DNA of 64,000 bases from Engraulis encrasicolus (GCF_034702125.1 NC_085867.1:49117898-49181897); one strand, 5' to 3'; positions 32,769-45,799 are shown, counted from the first letter of the stretch. Numbers and translations: made by a program. Notes: generated by a model from the sequence alone, not told the origin.

Positions 32769-35700
32769 TTTGAAAGTTCTTTGAATTCAACTTCATAGTT
32801 GTGATACTGTGCTATATAAATACATGTTGTATTGCATTGTATTGTATTGTATTGTATAAATACCCACCCTGCTCAGCACTGGGCCTATGGATGTATTATA
32901 TTGTATTATATTGTATAAATACTGCTCTATATAAATACATGTTGTATTGTATAAATACCCACCCTCCTCAGCACTGGGTCTGTGGATGAGCACTCTGATG
33001 GAGGGGTGGCGGCGTATGAGGTTGCAGATGAGGGGGAGGAGCATGAGCAGGGCGGCAGGCGGGGCCGTGAGGGCCAGCCGAGACAGACGCTTGGCAAACG
33101 CAGCCACCAGGTACACCGGAAGATGCCTGGAGGAAGAATTCATAATGAGATACAAAGACAGTATTCAAAAGAAATACATTTCCATTAACATGTTTACATC
33201 TATTTTCTGTTCATTTTCTTCTTTTTCTGCGTCCCGTCTTTTGGAATGTAACATGTACTGCTACCTTGGCCAGGGCTCATTGATTTCGTACCCCTCATTA
33301 AATAAAGGTGAAATATATAAATAAATGTATAAATAAATAAAAAAGATGGATAAAATCTTACAGCATCATACAGTGTCTACTTCATAGAGAAAATATTAAA
33401 TTCCACAAGACGCACAAGAATTGCAGACAAATGTCATCCTCTACTTCAGGGGTCTCCAAATGGCGGCCCGTTGGCCAGATCTGGCCCGGGCATGGCAAAC
33501 ATTTGGCCCACCATGAGATTAGAACAAATGAAAACATGATTGTTGTTCGACCATGAAGTGTGTGAGGCTTAAAAGCACAAGACACTTAAGAGTCACAATG
33601 TTTAAATGAAACAACTTCACTTCTCCCGACTTAGTTTGAATTCCAGTGGTACATATTTGCCCGTGTCTGCTGAGTTATTGCGATGGCAGATTGCGATGGC
33701 AGAGAAACTCACGTTGAGGAGAGGAAGAGGTTGGCCAGATGGAAGAAGCGCGCCCTGTACTTCACATGGAACACTGAGGGGTCCAGCAGGTTGTAGAGCT
33801 TGTTGTAGAAGTCTGGGTACTCTCTGCAAAGAAGATGACGAATGACATGGGCATTTTCAATTCTAAGTGACTCAGCTTCTTGGCAGAGAAATCATTTTGT
33901 GGAGTTGGGGTTTGTAAAAGGAGATACTCACAGGTTATGCTCGTGCATGAGGATAAACAGGCCATTCAAAGCCAGTAGACTGATGGCTCCACCTGAAACA
34001 AATAACAACAAAACCTGTAAAAACCTAAAATTATGTCTACTACTACCACTACTATTACAATAACCCAAGGCAGCTGAACATGATTCAAAGATTATTTCCC
34101 GTCCAAGTAGCCCATATTTTATCACCTGCCCTGAATACCGATGATGACACAAAAGGTGCAGTCAAAAGGGCAGTCATGGGTAAGCGGTTAGGGCATTATA
34201 CTTGTAGTCCAAAGCTTGCCGGTTCGACTCCTGTTCCACCAGGTTGGTGGGAGGAAGTAATTAACCAGTGCTCTACCCTATCTTCCTCCATGACTGAGGT
34301 ACCCTGAGCATGGTATGGTACCATCCCACCGCCCTGCTCCCTTTCAAGTGCCATTGGGGGATGCCCCCTTCCACGAGTGAGGCATATATGCAATTCTGTT
34401 GTGTGCAGTGTGCAGTTGTGTGCTGTGGAGTGCTGGGTCACAATGACAATGGGAGTTGGAGTTTCCCAGGTAGGCTTTCACTTTTTTCACTTAACTGGTG
34501 ATTGAAAAGATTAAAAAGTTGTGCAGACTCACCAACATCGTAGGCAGCTGCGAGGAAGTCGATCATGAGTGTTGGCTCGCTCATGTGCGGGAGAATCGCG
34601 TCGTGTAGAATCACCAGAACCTTCTTGTACATGCTGCCTGGCAACTGGAGATGCACACACAATGGCTATGTTTACATGACGTTTTTAATTCCGAATTAAA
34701 TAGTTCCTTCGAGTTTACTTTGATCTTTCAATTAATTTTGAATTGTGAAGTGTTCACATGACATTTCCAAAGTGGAATTAAGCTTAATTCAGAATTAAAG
34801 GGAGTTCATTCTGCCACTACAGTTGGCGGCATTTCAGTGGAGCTCACATCAAAATCAGTTCATCAATAACGCAATAAATACCACAATGTAAATGGTAAAT
34901 TGACTGCATTTGTATAGCACCTTTCCACTCCTTCGAGCACTCAAAGTGCTTCACATTTTATGGCTCAAATTCAACCATTCACACACCTGTGGCAGTGGCT
35001 TCCACGCAGGGTACCACCCTGCCACCAGGAGCAATTTGGGGTTAAGTATCTTGCTCGAGCAGGGGCTCGAACCTGCAACCTTCTGGTTGCCAAACAGGCT
35101 CCTCTACCACCGCCCCACTGCACAATGTCCATTGTAAAATGAGAAACACATACCTTATACTTCAGAAACACCAGCCACGTCCTCTCAAAGACACGCCGGT
35201 GCTCCTGAGAGTAAAAGAAAATATCTTAAATCAGCGAAAAACAACATGGTTACGGATGCAAGATCACACTACTTCCCAGAGATCATTTCTGATCAAAAGC
35301 ATAACCCTAGATTATAGTTTATTATAATTATGTAGAGCAGAAATGCAACCAGTAAAGACATACATCTAATCTATCCCTCGTTATGAAGTCATAAAGACTT
35401 AAGACTCACCTTAAATTTTGCTGCTTTCCAGTCATCATGCTTCGCTATAAGAGGAAGAACAACAGTCATTACAATACATATAAGGGTCAAACTCGTTTTT
35501 TGCCCCGCCCTGAAATGTTCTACTGCTGAAATGCCACTGACACCATAAATACATGGGTCAAAGACGGGTTTTTTTTTGTGTGGCTCAGACGTCAGGTGGC
35601 GCAACAGCATCTAAATGCCCATTAAGTAATTAGTATTCGGTGGTTGATACGCTGCAATTAATTATGCTTCTTAGATAGTCCACTAAAAACAAAACAAACA

Positions 35701-36047
35701 GACAAAAAAAATCCATCCAATAGTGGCACTGGCTGTCGTTGGGCCTCTGTGACGTGTGCTACTGCTGAAACACCACTAACCTATGAATGCATTCATATCC
35801 ACCTCTGGCTTTCAGTCCCAGTAGCTTCCTTTTCTTTTCAGCCGATTCAATTTGATTGCTCAACACAGCAGACATCCAGTGAAGACAACGCACTTAAATA
35901 CAACACAGTTATCTACTGGCTTCACCTCCTTGCTTGACCATGAAGTTGCTGAGCTCCGACTCCTGACTGGGCATGTTGATGGTGGTGAGCAGAGTAAACA
36001 CGTTATTCTGGAATGTTGGCATCACCGCCTGTCAGAAAACAAACAAG

Positions 36048-36079
<32 letters not shown>

Positions 36080-37976
36080 GATTACACTATATTATATTCA
36101 TCAGATCATGACTTTATCCAAAGCGACGTACAAACCAGGACCCCGATTCTCGAAAGCATTGTTGCGAACCAGTTAGCAACCTACTAGGTTTCCAATGGGA
36201 AATTGCATTGCAAACAAATAAGTTGCTAAATAAATTAGCAACGATGTTGTCGAGAAACACACCCCGGGACATTATCATTAAAATACAGTACTTGCAGAAG
36301 CACAGGGTATACAGGCCATCAAACTATGAAATGATGAAGGGTCAAAATGCTGTTTAACCCATTGGCGCCTGAGCCGGTTTTTAGAAAAGGTCCCCAATGC
36401 CTGAGGGTTTTTTGAGATAAGAAAAATTGGTTGAAAACTCCTATGAAAAATTCAATATCTCAGCCTCTGGAACACATATGGACATGGGACAAATTGCATT
36501 TAAAAGGTAAAATCCTCTGCTTTCACGGGATTATGTTCATTCAGCATTAACACTAACACATATTCCTTTAAAAAAATCATATCTCATAGTCAAATGATTG
36601 AAAAACGTTTCATGTGCTTTCAGGATAATGATTGATGCTATTTATTATAAGATATTAGGCTACTGTTGCTACTGTTACAATAGCCGACTATAACTAGGCT
36701 AAATCATAATAATCATTATTATTAGGCCTATAATTATTAGGCAGTCATTTCTGCCATAAATCGGGGGACATTTGTCTGATACAGCCACTTGCTCTCCCAC
36801 CGGCGAGTATGGACGTTTTATTCCTCCAAACGTTATGCAGAGAGACCGATGAGCAATTTCATATCCTATTTTGAGACGGAGCTCCACTTTGAGCTGGATG
36901 TGTGGCCGCGCGTCTAGGCCTACAATTCGCATGTCTACCGTTGTCTGCCTCACCAATAGGTTATCACCATATCCTAAAGTTCCTCAGTGAAAATATTCTG
37001 AAATATATCTGAAGGACGTGCTTCCTCAGATATTGGCACCTTCGCAAATTGCCCCGAGTGTCGGAGTGAAGTTTTGGTAACCTCGGGGGCGAAATCTAGC
37101 TGACTGTCTATTTGGAAGCCACTCGCCCACCTCTTCATGCGGCCGCGGCAAATCACACTCCTGCTCTCTATCTAAAGGGTCTTCAATCATATTTCCTTTC
37201 CTCGATTAAAATTTCTTCATTACCTTTCAACTGAACATCACGTTCGCTGTAACAGCGTGTCTTGCGAACCACAGCCTTCTTTTTTTTTTTTTTTTTACCT
37301 GTGTGAAATGGCTACAACCCACGTCTGCAGAAGGAAGCGTATTGCGTTTGACATTTTTGTCGACGAATCAAACTTTTTTTTTTGCTACATGATCTTTAAA
37401 AAATCGAGAACACCCACCTCTTGTGTATTTGAACAAAACATTGTGCATTGCATCTCTCATGCGTCTTGAAAATATTGACAAATCAATAATGTTGCGTTTT
37501 GCAACAACCGGCGTCAGGGCCAATGTTGCGTAACGCAACAACCGGCGTCAATGGGTTAACTAACAGTACATGTACAGCCCACAAATGACAAAACATTCAA
37601 TACTTGGTCCAGGTAGAGAAAATCAGAGGCACTCAAGGTTACATTTTTTCTTGCCTACAATTGTAGACAAATAAAAAGTAAAATTGTAATTTTAAGTACT
37701 CTCAGATTGTCTCTACCTGGACCAAATTTAAGAGCCCCTTCATTGATGTGCACCAATGAAAAAAGGTGAAGACCCAGAAGCACTCTGATTTCCTGTTTGT
37801 TTTTGATCCAGTCAACACTTACTCCTTTATTCCTCTCCATGACCTTGGCCACGTGGTCGCGGACGGAGCACATGACGTAGTAGCGCACGTCGTCCATCTC
37901 CAGGAACTCCTGAAACCGCGAGATGAGCATGGACATGTCCTCCCCCTCACACAGCAGACGCTGCACCACCGTCTGC

Positions 37977-38049
<73 letters not shown>

Positions 38050-38777
38050 CATTACACTTTGAAGTAGAACATCAATAAAAATGACAGACAAGTAGTTTAT
38101 ACAGTCACATGCAAGGATTATTGATAAAGCCAGGCCTTCGAACAGCGTATCAATATGATGATTGATCCAGATGAGAGTGTGTAGAGTAAGGTGGAACCCT
38201 ATTCATCTGGCAGAAATACAGTATGGGCAACATGATGGATCTACTAGCAGGCAGACGTTACATCAGATTTCAAGCTGTGGTTTAAATCTTAACTGATACA
38301 TTCTCCAGAGAAGTTGGTTGCATATCACAGATAGTATTGGGCAGCTGTGGTGTAATGATTAGGGAGTTTGGACTGTAGATCACAGGGTTGCAGGTTCAAC
38401 ATCACCCCTACCAATTACCTTCCTCCCTCCATGGCTGTAGTGGCCTTGAGCAAGGCACCCATCCCCACACAGCTCCTGGGACTGTAACCGATACCCTGTA
38501 AATCTGTAAGTCCCTTTGGATACAAAAGTGTCAGCCATGTGTAATGTAATGTAATGTGTTCTGACCTGTACAAGTTCTCTGGGGAAACTGTAGTGATCAC
38601 ACCAGTCCAACTTCTGGAGAGGAAACTTGCCCTCTGTCGATACAAACTTCATAAGTGTGCATAGGGACGTCTCCTGTGAAAATCATAAGACATCATCACA
38701 AATGATGTTTTACACACACATCCATTATACTACCAGTATTACTATAAACACCCTATAATCAATCTTTAGGTCTATTA

Positions 38778-38816
<39 letters not shown>

Positions 38817-40087
38817 CTAACATGAGCCCTGGACAATTGGCGCTGTGCGGCAGCTGGTGTGTGAATGTGCAGGCTAGTATGTGTCTGTGAAAGCGCTTTG
38901 AGTCAACTTCATAGTTGTGATACTGCGCTGTAGGCCTACAAATACATGTTGTATAATTATATTGTATCTGCTCCTATCGTGCCAAAATGACACTGGATGC
39001 TGATGTAGGAGGGTCTCGTCTCACCTTCACTTGGTAAGAGTTGTGTTCCATGTTCTCCAGCAGCTGTTCTGTGCAGCCATTATACCTGTGTCTCATGAAC
39101 ATGCGGTATTTGTCATCCGCGCTATATTCTCCTGAGAACAGAAATACATCATGCTATAACCCAAAAACAAACAAGTCAAGCACCTCTGTGTTTTACAAGA
39201 CAAAAACATTGTAGGCTATGTATGGCTTTAGTCGTGTTAATGTTCTTGCTGGCTGGCACAGCAAACCAGTGTACAGTACAGTAGAATATTGTGGTTGTCA
39301 ATACATTTTCAGATGTAAGGAGTTGGATTTGAGTAGGCTACTTGGACAACTGTTCCAGAGCACTCACCCTCCATCATTTCCTCTTCTTGGGGCAGTTTGC
39401 CGACGAACAAGTCACCTCTCTCCATCAAATCCACAAACAATTTCCCGCAGGCACTGACAGCAGACATAGCCTCTTTTTCTTTGCCAGACTAAGAACAACA
39501 ACAAACGTACGGATTATTGAACAAATGTTTAATGTGACGTGTCTGCCCAAAAGACACAACACTATCGTTCAACTTTGTGTAGGTAAGGGGATGGAGACTC
39601 CCAACTGAGATCGCTCCCGGACGTGCGGTCCCAGGTGTTTCTATCACTCCCGGACGTGCGGTCCCACCCGATTATATTTCACGTATTATCATATACTGCC
39701 ACATACAAGCAATTTAGGGTTAGGTTTAGGGTTAGGGTTAGGTTTAGGGTTAATGTTAGGGTTAGAAACAAAAAAACTAACATCAACAAGATAACTGGCT
39801 CCGTCATATGGCGGTGGTACCGATAGTCTGGCTAGTGGGAGCGAGATGAAATGGGAGCGTCCTGGGTTGGGAGCGTCAATCAGGGAATATTTGTGTACAT
39901 GCAGAGCATTAAGTGGGATCACGCCTTTTTTTACCTGCAAATATTCCAGGAGGTCGAACACTTCGTTTGCATGTTTTCGGCTTTGAAGAATAGCTTCCAC
40001 TTTATCATTAATAAGCTTTTTCGATGACTTTACATTACTTTCTTTTGAGGCATCTGCCTTCACGTTGCTGCTCTTGGTCGGCGCCAT
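30590..40087 (-). CDS. noc4l: Nucleolar complex protein 4 homolog
   Basis: NOC4 acts in the nucleolus with NOP14/EMG1 in small ribosomal subunit maturation and export. Fifteen exons: 39935-40087, 39368-39488, 39025-39131, 38566-38673, 37823-37972, 35926-36028, 35410-35444, 35154-35204, 34533-34644, 33932-33992, 33713-33823, 32963-33126, 31866-31948, 31194-31307 and 30590-30706. They total 1590 nt, 529 aa (human 516), with phases consistent throughout. The conserved CBF/Mak21-type C-terminal domain is clear: SLLALNGLFILMHEHNL, EYPDFYNKLYNLLDPSVFHV, YLVAAFAKRLSRLALTAPP, LPLICNLIRRHPSIRVLIH and DPAQCHALESSLWEVK. The N-terminus MAPTKSSNVKADASKESN is Lys/Ser-rich and less conserved. Introns hold SINEs, MITEs, a (TG)n, a (CA)n and a minisatellite. 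It ends in HFCLE. Confidence 0.96.
30771..30917. mobile_element. Palindromic MITE of the AAGAAGCTGGTTCAG family
   Basis: AGGGGTAAGCTGGTTCAGG and AACCAGCTTCTTAGTATAGG are the ends. The interior ATCTAATAGAAGAGCCTGGA is present in both orientations. It lies in the last noc4l intron. Confidence 0.75.
31982..32145 (-). repeat. tRNA-derived SINE family 4
   Basis: It matches 6195-6330. Reversed: TAGTCCAGCGGTATCGCACTG ... GGCAGGTTCGCATCC. Confidence 0.55.
32350..32597. repeat. 31-bp minisatellite, 8 copies, derived from an hAT MITE end
   Basis: The unit GCGGCCCTCGAGACATAGG plus TTCCCCACCCCT occurs eight times with only A/G and single-base differences. It equals the last 31 bp of the MITE at 25256-25584 (GCGGCCCTCCAGACATAGG...). 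It lies in noc4l intron 12. Confidence 0.9.
32700..32766. repeat. (GT)n microsatellite
   Basis: A run of GT dinucleotides in noc4l intron 12, followed by GTATT-rich repeats to about 32955. Confidence 0.9.
34171..34495 (+). repeat. tRNA-derived SINE family 2, full copy
   Basis: GTCATGGGTAAGCGGTTAGG ... GGTTCGACTCCTGTTCC, with body CCATGACTGAGGTACCCTGAG and the 3' part GTGAGGCATATATGCAATTC..AATGGGAGTTGGAG. It lies in noc4l intron 9. Confidence 0.78.
34895..35135 (+). repeat. Fish SINE/LINE-tail repeat
   Basis: TGTATAGCACCTTTCCACTC .. TCAAAGTGCTTCACATTTTATG .. CATTCACACACC .. GGTACCACCCTGCCACCAGG is a pattern common to 3' tails of fish L2-like LINEs and their SINEs. It ends with a tRNA-like GGGGCTCGAACCTGCAACC. 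Confidence 0.55.
37979..38046. repeat. (CA)n microsatellite next to noc4l exon 5
   Basis: The run starts 7 bp upstream of exon 5 (acceptor at 37973-37974), in the place of the polypyrimidine tract: on the transcript strand it is (TG)n followed by TTGCAG. Confidence 0.9.
38337..38555 (+). repeat. tRNA-derived SINE family 1
   Basis: GGGCAGCTGTGGTGTAATGA, GGTTGCAGGTTCAACATC, the CCATGGCTGTAGTGGCC body and a (TAATG)n tail that ends about 10 bp from the noc4l exon 4 donor. Confidence 0.7.
39589..39887 (-). mobile_element. MITE with internal telomere-like hexamers (copy 3, inverted)
   Basis: Its inverted ends are GGAGACTCCCAACTGAG and TTGGGAGCGTCAATCAGGG. The interior GGTTAGGGTTAGGTTTAGGG is the hexamer array. 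TTTGTGTA lies on both outer sides, consistent with an eroded target duplication. It sits in noc4l intron 1. Confidence 0.7.
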
Positions 40088-40405
40088 GTTGTTTTGATGC
40101 TCATGGGCATTCCGGAAGTAGAACTACTTGTCTTTCCTATGCTGCCACCCTGTGGCTGGAGACACAAAAATACTACTGCAAGTCTGCCCCCATATTCCCA
40201 TCCAGAGGGCTCTGATCCCATCCATGATGTGAAGTAAGACACTGTTTCTGTTTTACAGTTCTCATTACAATCACCACAAATGTGAAATCTGCCCTTTCAC
40301 CTATTTGGCCTTAAAGAAGATGATCCCATTTGCTATGGATTATGGACAGATAACGATTATGGATCGTTATGGATTATGTTGGTGTTTTTTTCTGTTGGTG
40401 TACAC

Positions 40406-40712
40406 CAGTGATTCTCAAACTTTTTCAGAGTGAGGACCACTTTGTCCCCCCAAAAATGTTCAGGGACCACCTGCCAACCGAAATGACAGTTGACGGGTGC
40501 TAATTTGACACTGCTAATTTCAATGCAGATCACTTATTTTTTATGCGGTTATTGTGATTAAAATAAGACTTCAGCTATGCTTATCTTTTTAATAATGTTA
40601 CAAACATAGCCTACTGCTAGCTTGTCTTGCAAAATTAGAAATCCCCATACGGACCACCTGAGCTGTGTCGCGGACCACCAGTGGTCCCCGGACCACACTT
40701 TGAGAATCACTG
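40406..40712. mobile_element. hAT MITE, 307 bp, 8-bp target duplication
   Basis: The ends CAGTGATTCTCAAACTTT and ACTTTGAGAATCACTG are inverted repeats, and GTGTACAC flanks both sides. It lies between pus1 and noc4l. Confidence 0.85.
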
Positions 40713-41279
40713 GTGTACACCAAACAGGGTTTCCACTCTTTTTTGAACTTTCAACTTTTCCATGATAGAAAAGTGAATTTTCAATGGCTTGACAGAAGCC
40801 TAAGTTTATGGAATGTTGTACACAAAGGGGTAAAGAGGACGTGTACAGTTAACCCCACTGACTATTCAGTGTCAATGGTTAACCTTTTAACACATTCAGT
40901 GCTATAATTTTATTACATTTCTTAATCATAGTCAATGCATATACTGTTGCATACTAGAGACAATGTTGTGTTGCACATGCATAGAAATAATCAAAACAGC
41001 GTTATGAAAACTTAAAACAAATTGCGTTTAAGAGATGCCAAAATTTCATGACTTTCCCAAAACGTTCAATGAATTTACAAAATTCCAGGACTTTTCCAGG
41101 CCTGGAAAAAAAGAGCTAAATATTGTCTGTAAAGTTGAATCTGAAATTAATTATGAACTGCCTAACGTAGTGCCAAATGTACAGCTGGTTGACAAAAAAA
41201 AATGAGCGCCAAAAGACAACAATTAGAACACCACAAGGCACAAAAGAAGAATGCAAATAAATCAGAGTAAAACAAAGAA

Positions 41280-41285
41280 TTTATT
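41280..41285 (-). terminator. pus1: pus1 polyadenylation signal
   Basis: Minus-strand AATAAA about 78 nt after the pus1 stop codon. Confidence 0.6.
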
Positions 41286-41362
41286 CAAAACAAATCAGTT
41301 CACTTGGGATCATTATGAATTAAAACAAAAGGTGAAAAACTAAATTCCATGATAGTTGAAAA

Positions 41363-44300
41363 TTAATCTGATCCATTTCCATCGTCGTCATCCTATGAAA
41401 GACATGAAAAAGAAAATGTTAAAGTTTTTAAACAATACAATTGCAATATAAACCCCCAGCTGCACACTAACTAATACCCACTCTCGCTCCACTGCGCTAC
41501 CTGTTCTCCGGGTTTCTTGTCCTGTTTTCCCGAGGCGGTTCCCTCGAAGTCGTGAATGTCCAGCGTGGCCATCCAGCTGACCATGGACTTCTCCTCCCTC
41601 TCCGTCTGGACGATGGTGGGGTAGATGTGGGACTCCTTGAAGGCCGCGATGGCCTCCTCCTCATCCGTCCACTCCAGCGTCTCGTGCAGCCCATCGCTGC
41701 CAAAACGCTTGTTGTAGCGGTCAAAGTGCACCTGTTGCAGACACATGACCATGGCTTGACATTAACTTTTTTCACCCACCGACCACTGTGGCTAATGGGT
41801 TTCCCCAGTCACTAGCCATTTAGGTATTCCACTAACCACAGATTTTATTTTAGTTTTTGTATCATGATAGTGTACGTCTAACCTCAGAATATGAGGTGCT
41901 AAAGCAAGATGAGTGTGTAGCTTTCTACATGGAAATATATCAAGCAAATAGAAACTGAGCTATTTCTTGAACTTAAATGCGATCAATTGATACACAAGGT
42001 GCAAACAACAGAATATAGGTTACTCTGAAACGTATGTACCAAGAAATTACCAAATTGGCTAGTGACACTGAAAGTATTACCAGCCGCAGCCAAGTTTTAC
42101 CAGCATTTGGCTGGTTGGCAGGTGCCAGTGTCAAGCCCTGGACATGACCCGTGTCTCGGTTGGTGCACTTGTGCACTTCGGGCACTATGTTTCAGTGCGT
42201 AATTAATTAATACGTAATACGCACGAAAACATGAACACTGAAGTGCGTAAGTGCACCATTTGAGATCCAGCAACGCATTTCATATATTGGTCAATGATGT
42301 TTTTAAGTAGCAGCACACTTTAGGGTGGTTCAACGTCAGCTAATGCCACTATTGTATGGATTAATTGTTTTGTTTTTAGTAGATTATCTAAGAAGCATAT
42401 TCATTGCAGTGCATTAGATACCAATTACAAATTAATTTATGGGCATTAGCTGTCGTTGTACCACCTGACTATGGAGCACTTTGAATTTCATGGTGGTGGT
42501 AAATAGTCATGAAAAAGGTAACATTAGAGAATGGGCAGCATGAATTCAGTGCACCTTTAAACATGAAAAAAATGTGAATGGGCAGCATGAATTCAGTGAA
42601 AAAACGAAACAAAACCAACACCAGGGCGTGACGCACCCTCTCCAGTACGAGCCCCAGGCCGGGCGCCTTGGGCACGTCCACCTTCTCCTCTCCCCAGCTG
42701 CGCTCCATCACGTCCTCCTTGGCGTAACCCTTGGCAACGGCGATCACCAGGCCAATCATCTTCCGTATCTGGTGCATCATGAAGCTCTGGCCGCGCACCG
42801 TGATGACGGCGAACTCCGCGTCCTGCCGCACGAACGGCTCGCCGCACGACATGTGCGTGACGTAGCGCTTGGCGCTGGGGTCGCGGGGGCCCTTCTGCGA
42901 CGTGAAGTTGTGGAAGTTGTGTGTGCCCTTGTAGCGGGCGAAGAGGCGGTTGACCCAGGCCAGCGTGGCGGGCTCCAGGCGGAAGGAGGCGTCCTCCTGG
43001 TCACGCTCCCGAGGGGAGAAGGCTACCGTGGGCAGCATGTAGGCGTACGTGCGGGCGTCACAGTTGTTCTTGGAGTTGAAGCCGCCAGTCACTCTCTTCA
43101 TACCTGTTGGTTAACATCATGAGTGATTACATTACATTACATTTAGAGATGTCCGATAGTGGCTCTTTTGCCGATATCCGATATGCCGATATTGTCCAAC
43201 TCTCAATTTTCGATTCCGATATCGGCCGATACCGATACAAAATTTTAGGTAACATTACAAATCTGCTGTTGTGGAACAAAATATGCTACATTTTATTCTA
43301 ATGCCCCACTAGATGCATTCTCGAATGCAGCAAAGCTTTCCAAATATTAACATCGTCTGTGCAAAATAGAAAAATAATTAAGGAGAAAAGTGTACAGTAA
43401 TTCAAGCATTATTATATCGGTTTTGATGGGTCAAAAATCTTATACCGATATTGGTCGATATTACATTTTATGCTATTATCGGGCCGATAATATCTGTGGG
43501 CCGATATTATCGGACATCTCTAATTACATTGTATTACACTTGGCTGCCGCTTTTATCCAAAGCTACTTACAGTTATTTAGGTGAAGGTTATTGGTTACAG
43601 GCCCTGGAGCAATATGGGGTTAGGTGACATGCTCAAGGGCACTTCAGACATGGATGAAGGTGCTGGTAAGGGTGGGATTTGAACCTGCAACCATCTGATC
43701 TAAAGGTCAGCACTCTAACCACTGAGGCCTTAGGACCTTAGAACGTGCGGATAGACAGCCGGTGTTGAAAGAGCAAAATCGCTGCTGACTCCCGCCTGGA
43801 AAGCATAGATCAGGGGCGATGAAGCGTTTGCCGCTTCTGACGCTTGCTTTTATATACGAAGTCAATTACTTCCGCTGCTTTCCACGCATTCAATGCCGGT
43901 GGTCTGTTTGCACGGTTAGGCTGTGCTTGACATAATGACATTGTTAGTATATTAGGATGCCCTTCCTGCTGCTGGACATCTTGCGTTCTCCTATCTACTG
44001 ACAAAGCACTTCGATGAGCATTAAAAAGGTCTCAAAAGCCATCGCAGAGTCAGTCAGGTCCCTTACCAAGCACTCTGACGTGTGCAGGCAGTTCAGCGTT
44101 GATCTTGTCCAAGAGGTTGTCGATCATCCACAGCTTGAGAGACACCACCTGGCCAGCAGCCGAGACACCCTGATGGAGCATCAAAACCACAACATCCAAA
44201 CCTATTACAACATCATAACCACAACATCCAAACTATTACAACACTTCAGCCAATCATACAAGGCAGCGAACACTCAAAATGGAAAATGGGGCGCATTGTG

Positions 44301-45716
44301 TTCACTGCACTAATACATGGAAGGAATTTATGGTAGTAGTGCAAAGGTACAATACTGCAAGAGCAGCGTGGGATTTTGCAAAGTTTTGATGATGCAACCT
44401 GACGGGGACCCAGGTTCGGATCTGGCCGGTTTCATTTCCCAACCCTTCCTCATCTGAGCGGTGAAAATTGGTGAAATTTCAGTTTGGCTGGTGGAAAATA
44501 CCAACCTACTAGCCACTTTGACCCATTAGTGAGGGTGTGTTTGGCTAGTAAGATTAACACCTAGTAGCCATTTTGGCTGATGATGAAAAAGGTTAATTTT
44601 GCGCTCTGCCTGCAGGTATATCTAATAGCAGGTTTACCTCTTCCTGTTGGTTAATGAAGTCTGGTTTACCTAGCCTGGGCGAATAGCCGACTGTTGACTC
44701 CGTCAATCAGTCTGGCAAAAGCCATGAGGAATCCTTCTCCGTGGACGATGGGAAATGGTCTGATCTTGCTCTATCATTTAAATTAATTGAAGTTCCAAAC
44801 TCAAATTAAACCCCACATTGTGCTTTATTAGCATGCCTGTTACGTTATAGCATCGCAAAAGCATACAAATAACAAAACGAAAGTGTGAATATAGTTATCT
44901 TCACCAATCAGTAACGGAGCTCGCGGGTGAGTTCTACGTCACCACTCTCAACTGTTTGCTGATTGGCTAAACACTGACAGAACCGAGCTCGAGGCTTTTG
45001 CCAGACGATGTGCAGAGCCAAAATCTTTGGGTGGAGTACAGAGGATGGCGTCACCAGGCTATGGTTTACCACTTAATCATATTCTTAGTACAGCCCCCCT
45101 GACAGCCTGCCCGTCCCCGCATGTTACCTTATCAGTTCTCGCGCATCTCTGGAAGGACATCTTCTTCATGTCATCTTTGTGGTTCTCTGGGATGCAGCCT
45201 GCGTTCAATAGAGCCGTCACAAGCTCATCCTCGATGGTTTTGAACTGGTCGTTGCCAGGATTTCTCTATTAAACAGAAGCAAGAGCAATCACTGACAGCA
45301 ACCGGAATCCATTCCATGTTCAGTGTGTGTGTCGTGTGTGTCGTGTGTGTCTGTGTCTGTCTGTCTGTCTGTCTGTCTGTGGACCACTCAGCACTGCAGG
45401 CGAAAATATGTAGATATAGCCAAACCCCAGGTGCCAGGTAAAAATGAAAACATTCAAGCTCCATTTCACACAACACTTTCCCATAAAGTACAAATGACTA
45501 TTTATTTCAGAGCTGGTACAATTAGAGCAGCTCTGAAATACTTACTTGCATCCCATAATATCCCTTTCCGGAGTAGGCCATTAGTAATGCCACCTTCTTC
45601 TTCGGGAGCCGTTTCTCTTTCTCTGCCTGACTTTGGTCCCCGTCATCTTTCAATTTCTTATCTAAATGCTCCACCTCACCAGTTGCTCCGTTGTTGTCCT
45701 CTGCTGATCTCTTCAT
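41363..45716 (-). CDS. pus1: tRNA pseudouridine synthase 1
   Basis: PUS1 converts uridines to pseudouridine in nuclear and mitochondrial tRNAs and some other RNAs. Six exons: 45546-45716, 45128-45265, 44067-44169, 42637-43103, 41501-41731 and 41363-41392 (1140 nt, 379 aa from the nuclear-form ATG). The catalytic motif ARTDKGVSAAGQ, with its aspartate, is split exactly by the exon 2/3 boundary. Other TruA-family landmarks are [40 protein letters not shown] and [22 protein letters not shown]. The N-terminus is an acidic/Lys-rich stretch; the C-terminus ends DDDDGNGSD. The frame upstream of the ATG stays open for about 70 nt with an acceptor-like TTTTCTTGCTAG, so a mitochondrial leader probably comes from an unlocated upstream exon. 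Confidence 0.95.
43124..43733 (-). repeat. tRNA-derived SINE family 1 split by an hAT MITE
   Basis: The SINE body and tRNA-like head (reversed GGTTGCAGGTTCAAATCC) lie at 43527-43733. Its (ATTAC)n tail continues at 43124-43143 across the MITE at 43144-43522. Confidence 0.7.
43144..43522. mobile_element. hAT MITE, 379 bp, 8-bp target duplication
   Basis: The ends TAGAGATGTCCGATA and TATCGGACATCTCTA are inverted repeats. ATTACATT flanks both sides (43136-43143, 43523-43530), inside the SINE tail. Confidence 0.85.
44616..45097. mobile_element. Degraded MITE of the AAGAAGCTGGTTCAG family with an internal insertion
   Basis: ATATCTAATAGCAGGTTTACC at the left and TTACCACTTAATCATATTCTTAGTA at the right are family ends. 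Between them TAGCCTGGGCGAATAGCCG ... begins an unrelated insertion. Confidence 0.4.
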
Positions 45717-45799
45717 CTCGGCGGAAGAATAAAAACCACGCCAACAACTTTTGAACTGGAAAACAACCCCTAGCAAGAAAACAACATTCAATCAGGATA

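Noticed and set aside
32260..32796. Minus-strand open frame with GEPMSRGPQGWG-type repeats
   Set aside because: It is only the translation of the 31-bp minisatellite plus a CA/GT microsatellite inside a noc4l intron.
42469..42636. Extension of pus1 exon 4 beyond 42637
   Set aside because: AGG|GTGCGT is a good donor and the next exon begins with the family-expected VHFDRYN.
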